A stretch of DNA of 64,000 bases from Nyssa sinensis (taxonomy: Eukaryota > Streptophyta > Magnoliopsida > Cornales > Nyssaceae): positions 10,007,501 through 10,071,500 of the forward strand of contig CM018032.1 in the NCBI GenBank assembly GCA_008638375.1. Reading direction: 5' to 3'. Positions 58,238-64,000 of the stretch are shown piece by piece (positions within the stretch are counted from its first letter, which is position 1; every line of letters begins with the position of its first letter). The notes below the pieces were generated by a model. That model was given only the letters and a program-made list of their open reading frames with translations. It was not told the origin of the DNA and ran no database searches. The translations under genes and the position numbers were made by a program.

Positions 58238-60616
58238 AGAGTGAGAACTCATCAGCTAGAACAAGTCCACTGGGAAGCCAAGGCCTGTGTGAATATATCC
58301 TTGCTAGGGTAGGGGCATGGTACTTAAACCAAATCCAGGGTCATATCATGAGGGACCCATTGTCGTGGAAAATGACCCGCTATTCTGAACCATCCAATCA
58401 ATGACTTTGTGCCACATATATCTGTGATGGAATATTTCCAGCTAGCCGGACTATACAAATGACTTTGTGCCACACAAGTGTCTGTGTGTGTATATTTATA
58501 TATATATATATATACACACATACATATATCTAATAGTTTCAAAACATAATCCCACATCATCTTATCTAGATAAAAATATGGTGGCCCATCATTCAACAAG
58601 TCTCACTTCTGAGATATCTGAAACAAAATTATTGATGAAGCATTCAACTCTACAACGTAGTTAAAGTAGTATAACAAGCCATTGTTGAGTTTGCGTTTGA
58701 AAATGTCAAACGTGCCATGACTGTAGTGAGGTGGCAGACAATATTAGTGACAGTACAGTAAGCAAAGTTTGTAGATTTTGAGATGTATTTAGAAAGATAT
58801 TTTTTTAAAATTTAATAATTTTTTGTTTAATAAAATTTGTTAATAAGTTACCAGCAGAGTTAGAGAGAGAGAAAGAAAGAGAGAGATTGTGTTGTAGTTA
58901 AAATTATTGGTTTATAATAGGTTTATAAATATAGAAATGTATTTTTAAAAGAGATACAACGTTTTTAAAATATTTATATTGATACATCCATTTGATTATT
59001 TCTAATTTAAATTATTGATTAGATAATCTAAAAAATAAGAATAAATTAATTGACTGTGTCACAAAAAGTTATTTAATGGGATAATTATTCCACATCATTA
59101 TTTTATGTGGAGTGATAATTTTTCATGGAATTTTTTAATTTTTTTATAAGCAAATTTTTTATAACAATCAAACCACGACTGAATAATTTCTATATAGCAA
59201 CGTACACGTATCTTCAAATAAAAGTGGTGATTATAACCCATGATACAACTTTATAGGAACATAAACAGAACTTGTGCTACATGAATATGATCTGATTGTC
59301 CCCTCTCCTGAGCGTTAAAGTCAGAACCAAGACAATGACTTTTGAGCTTATCAGTTTTGCACCCTTGATGGACAGGGGAGACTACAAAGGTCACGTGTAC
59401 TTGTTGGCTATCTGCACAACCTGCTGTGGACAAAGCTGCCTTCAAAACCTACTTTACGATGGCCCTCACTCTCCCAAGTAGGAAAAACTACACTCGACTC
59501 CATTGGGTGGGATTGGTCACGACGAGATAGTACAGTATCAGTGCACGAGTCTTTCGCTACCATTTGTTTCTTAACAAGACATATCCTATCGACTTTTGCT
59601 TGTTTGATACGTGAATTTTAAATTATAATTGAGAAAGTTTAGTGTCAGTTGCGGATAATTAAAACTCATCTAATGATTGGTGTGCGTAATTAATTTATGC
59701 TTGTGATGCGAATGCGTGACTTGAATGCACCAATCACGTGACAAGTATTGGACAATCGCGATTGACCCTTAATATTCCTCAAATTGTGTTTGACTTTTGA
59801 TAAAATATGGAAATCAAATTTCCTTCATTGTTCTTTCAATTTTTCTTTTTGGGAGAGAGAGATACATGAAATTCTTACAAAGTTCAGACCTGAAAGACAA
59901 ATGAATTCCACCAAATAGATACTTGTTGGAGCATTGATGTTGTATTTGACACCATGGAATTGGAGTTGGGATTGGAATTGATTGAAATTAGAAGTTACGT
60001 CAAGTTTTAGACTAAATTACTACTAATTCTAATTCTAAAGCTCTAATTTTCCAATACTAAAAATAGTTTGAAGGTTTTTAAAAGTGCCCATAAAGTTTTC
60101 AAAGGGATTACTTTCCAAGTTGTATTGTGATGGTAATTAAGATCTATTTACGTTGCCTATTCTGAAGCAGATAGCATAGGTTCAATATTATATTATGATC
60201 CAAAGAAAAAAAGAGGCTGGAGCTTCTTTACTTGATTCCTTTTTTTTTTTCCTTCGTTTCTTCTATTTTCTTTTCTACCCTTTTATCTTTTTGATTGAGA
60301 GGAGATTCAGATTCAACAGTGGAGGGAGTTTCGTGTACTGAGCTTAGCCTTTTTAATTGAACAGAGATGGTAATCTCAATAAACAGGGAAGGAGTACTAA
60401 AATTATAAGATAAATTTCACATTAATTTCCAAACTAATAGCTAATTTATCTGCAAGGGGAAAAATCACCAAATAGGTACAAGAGGCTTACTTTATTAATT
60501 GTCCCCCCAAACACTATGGTCCATGATACTTGATATAGATTAAGAATTAATTAGTTGAAATGTCTTATTCTCATTGCTTTGTATGCCTTGTTCTTTTAGG
60601 TTATAGTGAGTCTTAA
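56583..60616. other. Gene-free AT-rich DNA with microsatellites
   Basis: No gene is recognised. It holds (TA)n and (GA)n at 56596-56642, poly-C plus (CT)n plus (TA)n at 57330-57382, (TA)n at about 58192-58232, and (TG)n/(TA)n at 58485-58520. The motif 'aatgactttgtgccac' occurs twice at about 58396 and 58460, a short local repeat. Small open frames here show no domains. Confidence 0.55.
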
Positions 60617-60965
60617 GAGCACGTTTGGGAGAGTTTTAGATTTTGAAAATAGATTTTATAAAAATGATTATTGGAGAGTGGGTTTTGAAAAATATAATCA
60701 ATTTGTTATTTGAGTATTTGATAAAAAATTTGTGGAAGTGATTCTAATGGTAAATTTTGCTTTTTCACCTTTTATATTGTATATATTTTGTAGTGTGTAA
60801 GTAATACGTCTTATTTTGAGATTTTTTTTTTTAGCTTATCCAAACATGGTTTTGAAATCAGGATTTTGTCAGTCTATTAAAAAAGAAAGTTTTGAAAACT
60901 TGTTTTATACTTTTTCATCTACCAAAACCATAGATTGGATAGGCTAAACGCCCCCAAACGGGCTC
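60617..60965. mobile_element. MITE of PIF/Harbinger (Tourist) type
   Basis: A 349-bp element with inverted ends GAGCACGTTTGGG at the left and the complement of CCCAAACGGGCTC at the right, flanked by TAA at 60614-60616 and 60966-60968. It has no coding capacity. Its GAGC start resembles the GAGCAACTCC end of the full PIF/Harbinger element at 11124, but the rest differs, so it is probably a different family. Confidence 0.8.
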
Positions 60966-60968
60966 TAA

Positions 60969-62672
60969 TTACCAAAATAATATTATCTTTTTGCCTGAAT
61001 AATTGCAGTTATGCACAGTCGTAATGAGAAATTCTTGTATGAATTTGATTTATGAAATATGCCAATCACAATGTGTCATACGGATGATTTTTTGTCCACT
61101 TATTTGACTTTGAAGAAATAAAAAAAAAATGATTTTTGTATAATTAATTAATTGTGATTGATTTGATTTACAAAACTTAATTCATGTACCCGATCCACCT
61201 GAGAATTACTCCGGTTGTAACTACTACTTTTACAATTGTATGCTATATATGCTAAAAGCAAGTTTATTTGTTAATAGAACTGTCCTAGATTGTTGATGAT
61301 GTTAGCAACCTATGGATATGGGTTGGGTGACCCATAAGGCCCAATTGTTGACCAGATTCGTTTTGCTTTAGGAGGCCTTGCATCTTTTGGGCTTGGCTTA
61401 TATAGAGATTCTACTGCTCATTATATTAAAAAACTTGGGCCCAAGCCTTTACATCCATGTGTCCAGATAAAAAGAGAAAAGGCTCTACATCCTAGGCCTA
61501 AGCCCATGTTTCTCTTCTAAATTCTACATTTAATTTTAAAGGTCAAATAGTGGACCAATATGGGCATTTTATATTCAAGACCTAAGGGGTTGTTTGGAAA
61601 GTTAATTCTATTTTCGTCTGATTTTGTTCAAGTTATAGACATCTTTTAGGAACAAATGTAGATCACTATACTGCTAAAAAAAAATTTTAAATCAATTAAT
61701 TTATACTATACAAAATCAATTTACTAGGCTCTAAGTAAGAGGCTTGTGTTGGGACTAACTATATGGGTTTAATATGAATCTATTATTTGATGTGAAAAGA
61801 AATTAGATTTGTAATTTTATAAAGTGTTAAAATATTAAATGTTTCTTCTCCTTAAAAAATTAATTTTTTTTTCAAAGGAACTCTTTTATGGGACAAAGGG
61901 AGTCCTTAATATATATATATATATGCACATATTATATGTATACACATATTTAGCTTTATATATATATATATATATATATGTGAGTATATAATAAAATATG
62001 AAAATATTAAAATGTGTTTATGTAATTTAATTATATAATTGGAATAGAGTGGGTACCTAAACTCATTCCCGTTTTGAATTCGTGATGGATTTTGATATCT
62101 CCTCCCTTCTCACTCCAACCCCACTCCATCTCATTTATTTTTCTCACCAAACTTGCCTTAATAGAGATGCCACATGACGAAAACTTGATAAGATTGGGTA
62201 TTTTACCATTCTTAAGAGTATTTTTAGTGGTGACTCAAATCATGATTCAAATTTAAATTTAAGTCTCAGAAATGTTTTTTTTTCAATAATTACTCAAACT
62301 CAGACTCAAATATACTTTTACTTAAATTCAAATCTAAATCAATACACTATTATTTATAAACTTAAATTTAAGTAATTATTGAAAAACATAAATTTTAAAT
62401 TTAACTTTTATTCAAATTTTGACATAAATTTAAATAAAAACTTGTGTCACCAGATGCTCTAAGTGCACCTATACTGTCTTTTGCTGCATATGATGAAAAG
62501 GACATATGATTCTTTCAACCTCATTGGACATGCATGCCTAGCCCTGAGACTTTTTGGAACATGACATTGGGCAAGAGGTTGGTGGAAGGAAATTATTGTT
62601 TTTACCCATATGGATCATCTCATCAAGATCATCCAGCTAATAAAGTCTTTATGTTAAACGGCTTTGATCATA

Positions 62673-62713
<41 letters not shown>

Positions 62714-64000
62714 CCCCACAAAGCACTAATTTGCCACCATAACCTAACATTAACATTAACATTAGAATAAAGTAAAAATGGCTTTATTGCTTTACATAAA
62801 GGTAAGGTTGGCTGGCTAACAAAAGTTTCCTATTAAACTCGATTGATTTAAGGCTGCATGCAATAAGCCAAACACATCAAACTTATTATCCTTTTCAAGG
62901 ACACAATTGCCTTTTTGGGTCCCACACAACCATGTGAACCCATTTGATGGCATCTCCTGCAAATCGGTCCCCACCACCATTGGCTCTCATGATTCCTAGC
63001 GTGAGACACAAAAGGACATATTCCAACATCACACATGGGCCTCACCCACCACTAATTACTGCACCCACACCTGATTATGGTACACTCCTCTGAACCCTTT
63101 CGTCCGATTCATTTAACCATATCAAATGACTAGAATGTTTGTGTCAGTTGGAGCGTAAAAATTCCTAATATGATGTAATGTAATATATGTATTAATTAGA
63201 TCATGAATGATAATTACTCGTAATTGATATTAATATTTTTCGATCAAATGCATTTCTTGTTAAATCAATTTCCCTCTCTTTGTAATGATTAGGATCATGT
63301 GAAATTGATTAAAATCAGTTGGTGAATTCAATAGAGAAATGCATGATACTTAATATATGATGTTCTTTTATGAAAGTTCTCTTAGATCTAACAATTTCAA
63401 TACTCTCTCAAAGATGAACTTTCTCTGTTTTGTTCTCCTTCTCAAAAACTGAGTTTTCGTCACGTCATAATTGAGAGATCCCATTTCAAAAACTGCTTGA
63501 AAACATAAATTTTTTTTGTTATTACACAGGGTTCGTTCGAACGAAGGATGCTTATTCAAATGAGTCACTTGTACATTTGAACGAGTATAAAATGATTATC
63601 AAACGAGCAAAAATCAACGGCTGCAGCTCTTCTTTTGATTTAGAAAATTCGAACGAATGAAAAACGAGCAAACCTAACTTTAGTTGTTCATTTGAATAAG
63701 CCACTTGGTTCATTCGATAAAAAAATTAAGTTACTAAAGTTTAACTTAATATCGACTCAATTCCAGATTCGAAATATAAATAAATCAAGTTTGATTCTAA
63801 TTTAAATATCAGTACTTTAAAGAGCCAAACTTTACGAATATGTTATTAATCAATTTGGTATGGCTCCTTTACATCCCTATGCCTTATTATCACAATCCTA
63901 CATCAAATAGACACTAGTTAGGATATTCTAAAACTTATAAAATAGTTGTGGTACCTCTATCTATTAGGCTAGTCTTTTAAGTTAGAGACTCGAGTCAATA
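60969..64000. other. Gene-free AT-rich DNA to the right edge
   Basis: No gene is recognised. (TA)n runs lie at about 61910-61980 and 62670-62710. A more GC-rich stretch at 62860-63110 without repeats could be regulatory DNA of a gene beyond the window, but nothing proves it. A 14-bp palindrome is at 63532-63545. Confidence 0.45.

Noticed and set aside
58396..58475. Possible microRNA precursor around the repeated 'atgactttgtgccac'
   Set aside because: The two copies are direct, not inverted, so they cannot form a hairpin stem.

Overview
The window is nuclear DNA of a flowering plant, most likely a eudicot and perhaps a woody one. Genes have GT-AG introns in AT-rich DNA, the recognisable host proteins are plant-specific (class III peroxidases and a GOLVEN/RGF peptide precursor), and most of the rest is plant transposons and microsatellites. 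I cannot name the species.

The backbone is a three-gene cluster of peroxidase-12-like class III peroxidases, all on the + strand: PrxA 23445-26728, PrxB 41941-45178 and PrxC 46751-50012. Each has three exons with introns in phase 0 at the same two codons. PrxA and PrxB arose from a large tandem segmental duplication. Unit A runs from about 1412 to 26907 and unit B from about 26908 to 45352. Each unit carries the 3' end of an unidentified gene at its left and a peroxidase at its right. PrxC lies outside the duplicated unit and is the older paralogue.

The two units are also natural empty-site controls for each other. Unit A alone has a 5.3-kb Ty3/gypsy chromovirus (5099-10392), a 4.5-kb PIF/Harbinger transposon (11124-15646), a G-rich insert (10618-11022) and a foldback-like element (17765-18800). 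Unit B alone has a truncated LINE (28355-29044), two hAT elements that carry a piece of a VQ-motif-like host gene (29793-30889 and 34588-35642) and a Stowaway-like MITE (39155-39392). Shared, and so older than the duplication, are a tandem array of very small LTR elements (21187-22041 and about 39530-40375) and a duplicated exon-1 tail inside peroxidase intron 1.

Right of PrxC come a decayed L1-type LINE on the minus strand (about 50440-53256) with a second LINE end nested in it, and then a compact two-exon minus-strand gene (53705-54044). That gene encodes a signal peptide and ends in a GOLVEN/RGF/CLEL peptide motif. Beyond it are a non-autonomous LTR retrotransposon with a CAT-rich interior (54142-56577) and about 7 kb of AT-rich DNA with microsatellites and one PIF-type MITE (60617-60965). 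No gene was recognised in the last 7 kb.

The three peroxidases probably all act in the secretory pathway, cell wall or vacuole. The peptide gene and the unidentified gene have no visible functional link to them.
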